NCBI GenBank assembly: GCA_002342365.1
Contig: DDPV01000015.1
Location: forward strand, 96,140-112,125
From: Burkholderiales bacterium UBA2459
GTDB lineage: Bacteria > Pseudomonadota > Gammaproteobacteria > Burkholderiales > Burkholderiaceae_E
DNA: 15,986 bases
Reading direction: 5' to 3'
Below, piece by piece: positions 6,936-13,963 of this stretch; position 1 is the stretch's first letter; every line of letters begins with the position of its first letter. Made by a program: the position numbers and the translations under genes. The notes under the pieces were generated by a model, which saw nothing but the letters and a program-made list of their open reading frames with translations, was not told the DNA's origin and did not search any database.

Positions 6936-7823
6936 ATGCAAGCTTATCGGCCCTGGCTGGGCATTCTCTTTATGTGTCTGGCAAGCAGTTTCTTTCCGGT
7001 GATGAATGGCTTGGCAAAACTGATGAGTGCAAGCTACAGCGCAGAGCAGGTGGTTTGGGCGCGAACCGTCAGCCACTTGCTGCTGGTGCTTGTGGTCTTG
7101 TTGCCGCGCTACGGACCCAAGCTACTGATTACCAAGCGCCCTACCATACAGTTCCTGCGATCCTGCATGCTGATCTCTTCAACCTTCATGTTTTTTTCCG
7201 CACTTCAATTTATATCGATTGCCCAAGCTGCGTCGATCTCGTTCATAGCACCTTTAATCGTTATCCTGCTGGCCGGTCCTTTGCTCGGTGAGAAAGTGAC
7301 CCTGGCTCGGGTCGCTGCGGTATGCGTGGGCTTTGTAGGGGTACTGATCGTGATACGTCCTGGAACCTCGGTGTTTCAGTGGGCCTCTTTATGGATACTT
7401 GGAAGCGCAAGCTGTTATGCGATTTATCAACTGTTGACGCGAAAAGTCGCAGGACTCGATCAGCCGGAAACCTCGGTGGTTTACTCCGCCTTGGTGGGAT
7501 CGGTCATCCTGAGCTTTATCGTGCCCTGGTTTTGGACCGACCCAGCTTCGCTCAAGGATATTGTTTTGCTTTGTAGTTTGGGCGCTCTTGGCGCTGCGGG
7601 GCACTACTGTGTGGCGCGCGCGATGACTTATGCTCCGGCCAACTTCGTATCGCCGTTTCACTACTGGCAAATGGTCGGCTCGGTTGCCGTCGGTTACTGG
7701 ATGTTTGGTGATTTGCCAGACAGCTTCACCTGGCTTGGCGCATCCTTGATTATCGGCGCCGGTCTTTACGTCGGACTCAAAGCCGAGCGATCCGCTCCAG
7801 GGCCTGAACATAAGCCAGGTTAA
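6936..7823 (+). CDS. EamA/DMT-family transporter (second copy)
   Basis: 295-residue inner-membrane protein with about ten hydrophobic helices in two EamA halves, of the drug/metabolite transporter superfamily. It is only distantly similar to the copy at 5180 and contains the second-half pattern ending in LGASLIIGAGLYVG, which is characteristic of the last helix. It starts two bases after the nuclease stop and has no obvious ribosome site of its own, so it is probably translated by coupling. Its last 47 bases overlap the 3' end of the carbonic anhydrase gene on the opposite strand, leaving no room for a conventional terminator between the two operons. The substrate is unknown; purine or amino-acid export would be guesses. 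Confidence 0.9.
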   Translation: MQAYRPWLGILFMCLASSFFPVMNGLAKLMSASYSAEQVVWARTVSHLLLVLVVLLPRYGPKLLITKRPTIQFLRSCMLISSTFMFFSALQFISIAQAASISFIAPLIVILLAGPLLGEKVTLARVAAVCVGFVGVLIVIRPGTSVFQWASLWILGSASCYAIYQLLTRKVAGLDQPETSVVYSALVGSVILSFIVPWFWTDPASLKDIVLLCSLGALGAAGHYCVARAMTYAPANFVSPFHYWQMVGSVAVGYWMFGDLPDSFTWLGASLIIGAGLYVGLKAERSAPGPEHKPG

Positions 7824-8517
7824 GCGCCTCCGGATCGCTGGCCGATATCAATAAATCCTTCAGCAGGCCATCGCCGATTCCATAAACCCAGCCATGCAGG
7901 CAGAGCTGATGGCCCCTTGCCCAGGCATCAAGCACCACTGTGCTCTGTCCGACATGCCTGACCTGTTCAATCACATTGAGCTCAACCAGTCGGTCGTGGC
8001 GCTGACTCGCGTCACAGGCATCAAGCATCGCCTGATGACGGTCACGAACATCTTGAATATGCCTGAGCCAGTTATCGGCAAGGCCGATGCGCGCCGCCTC
8101 AAGTGCGGCCAATACGCCTGAACATCCGTAATGGCCAACCACGATGACATGCGCGACACCAAGCCTTTCGACGGCGAACTGCACCGTGGACAAGGCATTC
8201 AAGTCGGAGTGCACAAAAAGGTTGGCAATGTTGCGATGAACGAACACTTCTCCCGGTTCAAGGCCTGTGATCTGGTTAGCCGGCACCCGGCTGTCGGAGC
8301 AACCGATCCACATATAGCGTGGATGTTGTTGTGCCTGCAGTCGCTTGAAAAAGCCTGGACGCTCGGATTCCATCCGCTGCGCCCAGGCCTTGTTGGCCAC
8401 AAAAAGCTCCTGCAAGGAGCCTTTACTGCCGCCGCTGTCGCTACCGCCGCTTTCGCCGCTGTCGCTACGGCCGCGATTTTTTCCGATGACCTTGCCTTCT
8501 GAAGGCTCAAGGGGCAT
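7777..8517 (-). CDS. can: Beta-class carbonic anhydrase, coupled to livK
   Basis: 246-residue cytoplasmic enzyme interconverting CO2 and bicarbonate. The zinc site is clear: C73, D75 and R77 in IGCSDSRVPA, H129 and C132 in VVGHYGCSG. The fold region runs from about residue 35 to the end, the usual size. Residues 15-33 are a Ser/Gly/Asp/Glu-rich low-complexity extension not normal for the family, encoded by an internal 24-base repeat. The start ATG shares its A with the livK stop (TGATG), so translation is probably coupled to the transporter binding protein; a TTG near residue 35 is a less likely alternative. It is the last gene of the liv operon. Supplying bicarbonate to carboxylases of Leu/Ile/Val breakdown is an inference. 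Confidence 0.95.
   Translation of the reverse strand: MPLEPSEGKVIGKNRGRSDSGESGGSDSGGSKGSLQELFVANKAWAQRMESERPGFFKRLQAQQHPRYMWIGCSDSRVPANQITGLEPGEVFVHRNIANLFVHSDLNALSTVQFAVERLGVAHVIVVGHYGCSGVLAALEAARIGLADNWLRHIQDVRDRHQAMLDACDASQRHDRLVELNVIEQVRHVGQSTVVLDAWARGHQLCLHGWVYGIGDGLLKDLLISASDPEALNLAYVQALERIARL
8428..8475. repeat. 24-base tandem repeat encoding Ser/Gly/Asp linker
   Basis: CGCCGCTGTCGCTAC occurs exactly at 8430-8444 and 8454-8468, a period of 24 bases (8 codons, in frame), with partial similarity continuing on both sides. On the minus strand it encodes SDSGESGGSDSGG, the unusual N-terminal linker of the carbonic anhydrase. Confidence 0.75.
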
Positions 8518-9662
8518 CAGCGAACAACCGCCAGCTGATCGCGCTTACCCGCTTTGTAGGTAAAAAGCGTGAGCGCTCCGTTTTTGATATCACCCTTCGG
8601 GTCAAAGGCTATCGTTCCGGTCACGCCTTTATACCCATTGGTCGCTGCAAGTACCGGCAAAAACTTCGCCGGTTCGGTGGAATCGGCTTTTTGCATCGCA
8701 GCGACCAGCACGTTGACCGCGTCATAAACGTAGGGCGCATAAAGCTGAACATCGGTATTGAATTTCGCTTTGAACTTTTTGCCAAACTCTTCCATCGATT
8801 TTTTTGCTTCGCCTTCAACGCCGCCAGCCTCGGCGCACACCACCTGACCATCGCCCATGGAGCCGGCAGCAAGCTTGGGTAACTCGCCGGTGCAAATGCC
8901 ATCGCCGCCCATGAACTTTGCATCGATCCCCAGTTGTTTCATCTGACGCAGCATCGGTCCGGCAACAGCGTCCATGCCCCCGAAAAACACCACGTCCGGT
9001 TTTTTGGCCTTCAGGCTTGTGAGAATTGCCGTGAAGTCGGTTGCTTTGTCGTTGGTGAACTCGCGACCCACCACCTTGCCGCCGGCAGCCTTGACCGCCT
9101 TGTCAAACTCATCGGCCACGCCTTGGCCATAAGCGGTGCGATCGTCCACCACCGCAATGCTCTTGCCCTTGAGTTGGTTGACTGCATACTTGCCAAGAGT
9201 GCCGCCTAAATGCACATCGTCAGCGACCACACGAAAGGTGGTTTTATAACCCTGGCGGGTGTAACGGGGGTTGGTTGCTGAAGGACTGATTTGGGGGATC
9301 CCTGCATCGCTATAGATTTTAGATGCTGGAATCGAAGTCCCTGAATTCAGATGTCCGATCACACCGACCACTTTGCTGTCGACAAGTTTTTGGGCGGCTG
9401 CGGTTCCCTGTTTGGGGTCGGCTGCATCGTCTTCGGCAAGCAGTTCGAATTTGATTTTCTTGCCGCCGATGGTGACCCCTTTGGCATTGAGCTCTTCAAT
9501 GGCCAGGCGCGCGCCGTTTTCGTTGTCTTTGCCCAAGTGGGCAATCGAGCCGCTGGTGGGTGCGACGTGGCCGAGGCGCACCACCGTCTCTTGCGCGAGG
9601 ACTTGTTGCGAAGCAAAACCGAGCAACAGGGAAGCGGCTATCGCATGAGGTTTGAATAACAT
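8517..9662 (-). CDS. livK: Branched-chain amino acid ABC transporter, periplasmic binding protein
   Basis: 381-residue periplasmic binding protein of the leucine-binding (LivJ/LivK) family, which delivers Leu, Ile, Val or related amino acids to LivHM. A signal peptide ends VLA|QE near residue 23. The mature part starts with VVRLGHVAPTSG and contains GHLNSGTSIPAS and PQISPSATNP, typical ligand-pocket segments. A Cys pair (GDGICTG and QVVCAEAG) probably forms a disulfide. The start ATG at 9662 has an excellent AAGGAG site seven bases upstream. It is downstream of livF with a 103-base spacer containing a hairpin, and its stop overlaps the carbonic anhydrase start. Ligand specificity cannot be fixed; a broader hydrophobic amino-acid range is possible. 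Confidence 0.94.
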   Translation of the reverse strand: MLFKPHAIAASLLLGFASQQVLAQETVVRLGHVAPTSGSIAHLGKDNENGARLAIEELNAKGVTIGGKKIKFELLAEDDAADPKQGTAAAQKLVDSKVVGVIGHLNSGTSIPASKIYSDAGIPQISPSATNPRYTRQGYKTTFRVVADDVHLGGTLGKYAVNQLKGKSIAVVDDRTAYGQGVADEFDKAVKAAGGKVVGREFTNDKATDFTAILTSLKAKKPDVVFFGGMDAVAGPMLRQMKQLGIDAKFMGGDGICTGELPKLAAGSMGDGQVVCAEAGGVEGEAKKSMEEFGKKFKAKFNTDVQLYAPYVYDAVNVLVAAMQKADSTEPAKFLPVLAATNGYKGVTGTIAFDPKGDIKNGALTLFTYKAGKRDQLAVVR

Positions 9663-9669
9663 GGATGAT

Positions 9670-9675
9670 CTCCTT
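9670..9675 (-). promoter_or_regulatory. Strong ribosome binding site of livK
   Basis: AAGGAG on the minus strand with a seven-base spacer to the ATG. It is the strongest site in the liv operon, which fits the need for excess binding protein over permease. Confidence 0.75.
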
Positions 9676-9706
9676 AAAAATTGACCGGACCGTTTGAAAA
9701 ATCGAT

Positions 9707-9739
9707 GGCTCGTGCCTTAAAAAACTTGCAGCATGAGCC
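9707..9739. other. Inverted repeat between livF and livK
   Basis: GGCTCGTGC (9707-9715) and GCATGAGCC (9731-9739) can pair over nine positions, with one non-Watson-Crick pair, around a 15-base loop rich in A on the plus strand (U in the transcript). No U-tract follows the stem on the minus strand, so it is not a standard terminator. A hairpin here could mark an mRNA processing or stability point separating the permease/ATPase part from livK. Function is inferred. Confidence 0.4.
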
Positions 9740-9765
9740 GCTAATGTATCGAAAACCTGATCGAC

Positions 9766-10473
9766 TCACTCGCCCAAGTAGGCCGCCCGAACGCGGGGAT
9801 CGTTAAGCATAGCCTTTGCCTCGCCTTGCATGATCATTTCCCCGGATTCGATCACATAAGCTCGATCGGCAAGCTGAAGCGCGCGGGCGGCATTTTGTTC
9901 GACAAGCAAGATCGTCATACCTTCTTGATGAATTTGGCGTATCACTTCAAAAATCGTATCAACCATGATCGGTGACAAACCCATCGACGGTTCATCGAGC
10001 AGCAGCAGACGCGGTCTGGCCATCAAGGCCCGACCCATGGCGAGCATTTGCTGCTCACCGCCACTCATGGTTCCGGCCAGTTGTTTGCGACGCTCCTTGA
10101 GTCTGGGGAAGAGGGCAAACACCTTGTCCATGTCGTCGCTGATCTGCGGGTCGCGGCGCAGGTAGGCGCCCATTTGAAGATTCTCAACAATGGTCATGCG
10201 TGTGAAACTGCCGCGCCCCTCGGGCACCATGACCAGTCCACGGCTGGCGAGTTCCCATGCGCCGATCCCGTCGGTATCACGGTTTTGAAATCGGATCAGG
10301 CCGGAGCTTTTCGGGTGTAGTGCGGTGATTGCTTTCAGGCTGGTGGTTTTGCCTGCGCCATTGGCGCCCAGCAAGCTGACCAGTTCACCTTGCTCGACAG
10401 CGAAGGAGATGCCTTTGAGGGCCTTAATCCCGCCGTAGGCCACCTGCAACTGCTCAACTTCGAGAAGAGCCAT
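9766..10473 (-). CDS. livF: Branched-chain amino acid ABC transporter ATPase
   Basis: 235-residue ABC ATPase that, with LivG, powers the LivHM permease on the cytoplasmic face of the inner membrane. Walker A is LLGANGAGKTT (34-44), the signature is MSGGEQQMLAMGRAL and Walker B is LLLLDEPSMGL. The MVPEGRGSF segment before the signature is typical of LivF rather than LivG. ATG 10473 is chosen because it begins MALLEVEQL at the usual family length and lies four bases after the livG stop; an in-frame start at 10545 would run inside livG. It is followed by the 103-base spacer before livK. Confidence 0.95.
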   Translation of the reverse strand: MALLEVEQLQVAYGGIKALKGISFAVEQGELVSLLGANGAGKTTSLKAITALHPKSSGLIRFQNRDTDGIGAWELASRGLVMVPEGRGSFTRMTIVENLQMGAYLRRDPQISDDMDKVFALFPRLKERRKQLAGTMSGGEQQMLAMGRALMARPRLLLLDEPSMGLSPIMVDTIFEVIRQIHQEGMTILLVEQNAARALQLADRAYVIESGEMIMQGEAKAMLNDPRVRAAYLGE

Positions 10474-10477
10474 GCAG

Positions 10478-11233
10478 TCAGGCTCCGAGGTAGGCTTCGA
10501 TGACGCGCCGATCGCGTTGAACCGCATCCGGTGTGCCCTCGGCAATCACGCGCCCGTTATCAAGCACCGTGATGCGATCACAAAGGCCTGCAACAAGTTT
10601 CACATCGTGCTCGATCAACAAGATGCTGCGCCCGTCTGCACGAATCCGCTCAATGAGATCGCGCAAGACCTTTTTTTCGCTGGCATTCATGCCGGCAGCC
10701 GGTTCGTCAAGCGCCAGCAGCCGCGGCTCGGTGGCCAGAGCACGCGCAATCTCCAGGCGTCGCTGATCGCCATACGAGAGGCTGTTGGCGCGATGCCAAG
10801 CATACGATTCAATACCCACGTAATCGAGCAAGGCAAGCGCCTGCTCGCGCAATGCCTTCTCCTCGCGCTTGAAGCGCCGGCTGCGCCATATCGCATCCCA
10901 AACCCCCGCTTGCGAGCGAATATGGCGCCCGACAAGCACATTGTCCAAGGCGCTCATGTCTTTAAAAAGGCGAATGTTCTGAAAAGTTCTCGCGATACCT
11001 GCCTTGGTGACTTCATGAACCGCCTGTGGCCGGTAGCGCTTTCCGTCAAGGCTAAACTGTCCGCTGTCTGGCGTATAAAGACCGGTGATCAGGTTAAACA
11101 GGGTTGTTTTCCCCGCGCCGTTCGGACCGATCAGGCCATGTATCGCTCCGACCTCGATGCGCAGGTCGACGTCAGCAAGGGCCTGAAGCCCGCCAAAGCG
11201 CTTAGACACCTGGTTGACTTCAAGCAAGCTCAT
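10478..11233 (-). CDS. livG: Branched-chain amino acid ABC transporter ATPase
   Basis: 251-residue ABC ATPase, partner of LivF. Walker A is GLIGPNGAGKTTLFN (33-47), followed by the ARTFQNIRLF segment characteristic of LivG; the signature is LSYGDQRRLEIARAL and Walker B is LLALDEPAAGM. A switch histidine is in LLIEHDVKLV. ATG 11233 overlaps the livM stop by four bases (ATGA, 11230-11233), supporting this start over the in-frame upstream one at 11275. The C-terminus ends four bases before livF starts, so the four inner genes form one tightly coupled operon. Confidence 0.95.
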   Translation of the reverse strand: MSLLEVNQVSKRFGGLQALADVDLRIEVGAIHGLIGPNGAGKTTLFNLITGLYTPDSGQFSLDGKRYRPQAVHEVTKAGIARTFQNIRLFKDMSALDNVLVGRHIRSQAGVWDAIWRSRRFKREEKALREQALALLDYVGIESYAWHRANSLSYGDQRRLEIARALATEPRLLALDEPAAGMNASEKKVLRDLIERIRADGRSILLIEHDVKLVAGLCDRITVLDNGRVIAEGTPDAVQRDRRVIEAYLGA

Positions 11234-12315
11234 GTTCGACGCGCTAAACCGGGCTGTGCCAGCCCACCAGGCCACAATCCTTGAGGGCGCAAGAGCATGA
11301 TGCCGATCATCGCCAGAGCGATCAAAAGCTGCCTCAAGATCGCCGCATCGATACGTCCGCCTGTGAGGTTTTGAATGTCGCCTGCGATATAGCGCAGCAC
11401 TTCGGGCAAAGCAGCCAGCAGCAAGGCACCGAGAATGACCCCGGGCAGGTGGCCGATGCCGCCAAGGACCACCATGGCGACAACCATGATCGATTCCATA
11501 AGGCTGAACGATTCAGGCGACACAAAGCCCTGAAACGCCGCAAACATCGCCCCGGCAACGCCGCCAAAGCTAGCACCCAGCGCAAAGGCAAGCAGTTTCA
11601 TGTCGCGGGTGTTGATGCCCATCGCCCTGGCTGCGAGTTCATCTTCGCGGATCGCCATCCAGGCTCTGCCGATGCGCGAGTGTTCCAATCGATAGCACAG
11701 CAAAACGCTAAGCACAACCAGGGCGAGAAACAGCCAGTAGTAAAGCGTGACCGAAGCAATTTTGAAGTCACCCCACATGAGCGGTTTGCTCAGCGACAAG
11801 CCCCAGAGACTCATGGGATCGATGCGATCGAGTCCGCGCGGGCCATTGGTGATGTTGACCGGATGTTCGAGATTGTTCAAAAACACGCGGATGATTTCGC
11901 CAAAGCCAAGGGTGACAATCGCAAGGTAGTCACCCCGCAGTTTGAGCACCGGCAGCCCCAACAGTGCGCCGGCAAGCGCGGCGAGCGCTGCAGCGAGCGG
12001 AATCACAAGCCAGATCGGCGCGTGCAAGCCCTGCGGAAAGCCTTGAGAGACGGCAGCGAAGGTCTCAAACAAGTGCGGTGAAGCCATTAGCGCATACAGG
12101 TAGGCGCCAACCGCGTAAAAAGCCACAAAGCCCAAGTCCAGCAAACCGGCGTAGCCGACCACAATATTTAAGCCGAGCGCCAATAGAATGTATAACATCG
12201 CAAGAGCAAGGATGCGCACCCAGCCCGCGCCCAGTTCCTGCATGCCGATTGGCAGAATCAGCAGCGCAAAGGCCAGTGCAAGAAAGATTGGCCAGCGGTA
12301 GGCAAGCGACTTCAC
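11230..12315 (-). CDS. livM: Branched-chain amino acid ABC transporter permease
   Basis: About 361-residue inner-membrane permease, the larger of the two channel subunits. Strongly hydrophobic helices run throughout. LALGLNIVVGYAGLLDLGFV near the N-terminus and LKLRGDYLAIVTLGFGEIIR in the middle are hallmark LivM segments, and GRAWMAIREDELAARAMGIN is the cytoplasmic loop that contacts the ATPases. Start uncertain: GTG 12315 lies four bases after the livH stop with AGGG upstream, while TTG 12336 would overlap livH by 17 bases; I prefer 12315. Its stop overlaps the livG start. Confidence 0.93.
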   Translation of the reverse strand: MKSLAYRWPIFLALAFALLILPIGMQELGAGWVRILALAMLYILLALGLNIVVGYAGLLDLGFVAFYAVGAYLYALMASPHLFETFAAVSQGFPQGLHAPIWLVIPLAAALAALAGALLGLPVLKLRGDYLAIVTLGFGEIIRVFLNNLEHPVNITNGPRGLDRIDPMSLWGLSLSKPLMWGDFKIASVTLYYWLFLALVVLSVLLCYRLEHSRIGRAWMAIREDELAARAMGINTRDMKLLAFALGASFGGVAGAMFAAFQGFVSPESFSLMESIMVVAMVVLGGIGHLPGVILGALLLAALPEVLRYIAGDIQNLTGGRIDAAILRQLLIALAMIGIMLLRPQGLWPGGLAQPGLARRT

Positions 12316-12319
12316 GCGC

Positions 12320-13243
12320 CTAAGCCCTGTCTGCAACCCGTTCGCCCAAAAGCCCGGAGGGTCTCAGGGTCAGTACAAGAATCAAGGCGGCAAAGGCAAA
12401 GATATCGGCGTAGTGCGAACCGAGCACGCCGCCTGTCAGATCGCCGAGGTAGCCTGCGCCGATGGCTTCGACCAGGCCAAGCAAAAGCGCGCCAACCACA
12501 GCACCCGGCAAATTGCCAATGCCACCGAGCACGGCTGCGGTAAAGGCCTTGAGTCCCGGCAAAAAGCCCATGGCATGTTGGACCGTGCCGTAATTGGCGG
12601 CCCACATGATGCCGGCGACCGCGGCAAGCGCTGCACCGATGACAAAGGTTGCCGAAATCACGCGATCCGGGTTCACGCCCATCAGCGCGGCCACCCGGGG
12701 GTTTTCTGCAGTGGCGCGCATCGCCCGACCCAAGCGCGTGTGATTGACCAGCACCATGAGCATGAGCAGCATCAGCGCGGTGACCAGCAGGATCAGCAGT
12801 TGGGTTACCGTGATAACCGGGCCTCCAAGGTCAAGCGGATCAATCGGTAGCAGCTGCGGAAAGGGTTTGGGATTCGGTTTCCAGATCACCATCGCGAGCG
12901 TTTGCAGCAAGAGGCTCACGCCCATCGCGGTAATCAGCGGCGCAAGCCGTGGTGCTTGTCTGAGTGGCTTATAGGCGAGCTTTTCGATGCTGAAGTTCAA
13001 GCTGCTGCAAACCAGCATGGAGACCGGGATCGCAATCAGCAAGATCAGCCAGCCCGGGAGCGAAGCGTCGGCGAGCAAGGCAATCACGCTCATGGCCACC
13101 ATGGCTCCAATCATCAGCACCTCGCCGTGCGCAAAGTTGATGAGATTGACGATACCGTAGACCATGGTGTAGCCAAGGGCCACCAAAGCGTACATGCTGC
13201 CAAGGACAAGGCCATTGATGATTTGCTGCAAGAAAGTGTCCAT
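12320..13243 (-). CDS. livH: Branched-chain amino acid ABC transporter permease
   Basis: 307-residue inner-membrane permease, the smaller channel subunit and first gene of the operon. Hallmark segments are LVALGYTMVYGIVNLINFAH near the N-terminus, GRAMRATAENPRVAALMGVN (the ATPase-contacting loop) and VLGGIGNLPGAVVGALLLG near the end. ATG 13243 is chosen because it starts the usual MDTFLQQIINGL sequence and has GGGAG nine bases upstream; an in-frame TTG at 13261 is less likely. It is divergent from the universal stress gene across a 258-base spacer that must hold the operon promoter. Confidence 0.95.
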   Translation of the reverse strand: MDTFLQQIINGLVLGSMYALVALGYTMVYGIVNLINFAHGEVLMIGAMVAMSVIALLADASLPGWLILLIAIPVSMLVCSSLNFSIEKLAYKPLRQAPRLAPLITAMGVSLLLQTLAMVIWKPNPKPFPQLLPIDPLDLGGPVITVTQLLILLVTALMLLMLMVLVNHTRLGRAMRATAENPRVAALMGVNPDRVISATFVIGAALAAVAGIMWAANYGTVQHAMGFLPGLKAFTAAVLGGIGNLPGAVVGALLLGLVEAIGAGYLGDLTGGVLGSHYADIFAFAALILVLTLRPSGLLGERVADRA

Positions 13244-13370
13244 CACGACATGCTCCCACAAGTCGGAGAAACCTACTGGACGATCCCGGTACCGATTCGG
13301 CTTGGGTGCTGCTGCGCAGCGGTCTGACGATGACAGCGCGAAATGTCCGCGTGACCACCGTCAAAATGCC

Positions 13371-13400
13371 TTGAACTTTCCATGAAGTCTTTCATACTGT
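13371..13400 (+). promoter_or_regulatory. Possible sigma-70 promoter for the universal stress gene
   Basis: TTGAAC at 13371-13376 followed by either CATACT (13393-13398, 16-base spacing) or TACTGT (13395-13400, 18-base spacing). Both -10 candidates are weak; the position about 100 bases before the ATG is reasonable. Confidence 0.3.
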
Positions 13401-13487
13401 TGGACATAAAAAGGCGCAAAGCTTAGACGCGTGGGTCCGTGCCTTGCGACTCAGCGACTCGCATGGATGGCAGCGCTGCAATCATCA

Positions 13488-13494
13488 GAAGGGA
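13488..13494 (+). promoter_or_regulatory. Ribosome binding site that fixes the start at 13502
   Basis: GAAGGGA (continuing GAT) a few bases before ATG 13502, a much better context than the upstream in-frame GTG at 13439. Confidence 0.7.
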
Positions 13495-13501
13495 GATCAA
13501 C

Positions 13502-13939
13502 ATGTTTCAACGGATTTTGCTTGCTTACGATGGCAGCGCAGCCTCTCAGCGCGCACTGATCGACTCCGATGCGGTGGCACGTATGACCAGTGCAAGGATT
13601 CATCTGGTGGCGGTTGTACCCGAACCGACCGCCCATCTTGCCTTTGAAGCCGGTATGCTCGATATGCCGGATCCTGCTGAGCAACGCGGGCATGCCAAGC
13701 GGCGCCTTGACAGCGGTATGGCCTTGCTGCGCGACCACGGCTTTGAGGTGAGTGGTGAGGTGCTCTTTGGTGACCCGGTTGAACAAATCGCCGAGACGGC
13801 CGAACGCATCGGCGCTCAGCTGATTGTGGTGGGCCATCACCGCAACCGTGGCTGGCTCGAGCGCTGGTGGAATAGTCCGATTTCGGCTGCGCTGATCGAG
13901 CGCGCTCATTGCAGCGTGCTTGTTTCGATCCACGATTAA
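13502..13939 (+). CDS. Single-domain universal stress protein (UspA family)
   Basis: 145-residue UspA-fold protein, probably a cytoplasmic dimer. The N-terminus MFQRILLAYDGS has the conserved Asp (D10) of the nucleotide-binding Usp group, and LIVVGHH precedes the loop. The standard ATP loop is G-2x-G-9x-G(S/T). Here G111 is present, but the next two glycine positions are R114 and N124, so nucleotide binding is doubtful. GAAGGGAGAT (13488-13497) lies just before ATG 13502, which fixes the start; an in-frame start at 13439 has no such site. It is monocistronic, ending at a hairpin before the convergent lipoprotein gene. Role: stress response in general terms, partner unknown. Confidence 0.92.
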   Translation: MFQRILLAYDGSAASQRALIDSDAVARMTSARIHLVAVVPEPTAHLAFEAGMLDMPDPAEQRGHAKRRLDSGMALLRDHGFEVSGEVLFGDPVEQIAETAERIGAQLIVVGHHRNRGWLERWWNSPISAALIERAHCSVLVSIHD

Positions 13940-13943
13940 GCTT

Positions 13944-13963
13944 GGCTGCGGGCAGACGCAGCC
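13944..13963. terminator. Hairpin between two convergent stops, possible bidirectional terminator
   Basis: GGCTGCG (13944-13950) and CGCAGCC (13957-13963) form a perfect seven-pair GC-rich stem with a six-base loop, fitting exactly between the stop of the universal stress gene and the stop of the convergent lipoprotein gene. Neither side has a clear T-tract, so efficiency as an intrinsic terminator is uncertain. Confidence 0.5.

Larger units (their letters stand above)
13244..13501. other. Divergent spacer between livH and the universal stress gene
   Basis: 258 bases with no supportable gene. It holds small palindromes (GCTGCGCAGC at 13311-13320 and CGGTACCG at 13286-13293) and one possible plus-strand promoter. 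No FNR box (TTGAT-N4-ATCAA) was seen. I could not identify the livH promoter. Confidence 0.6.

Noticed and set aside
10472..12081. Two long plus-strand open frames (270 and 266 codons) antisense to livG and livM
   Set aside because: They mirror well-supported ABC transporter genes, lack ribosome sites and have low-complexity, Arg/Gln/His-rich translations typical of antisense frames in GC-rich DNA.
12413..12850. 145-codon plus-strand frame antisense to livH
   Set aside because: Composition (His, Gln, Arg-rich) and position opposite a hallmark permease gene mark it as a shadow frame.
8517..13243. Liv cluster as a urea (Urt-type) transporter, which the carbonic anhydrase might suggest
   Set aside because: No urease or urea carboxylase genes are visible, and the binding protein carries the usual leucine-binding-family segments and length. 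Specificity is still not proven.
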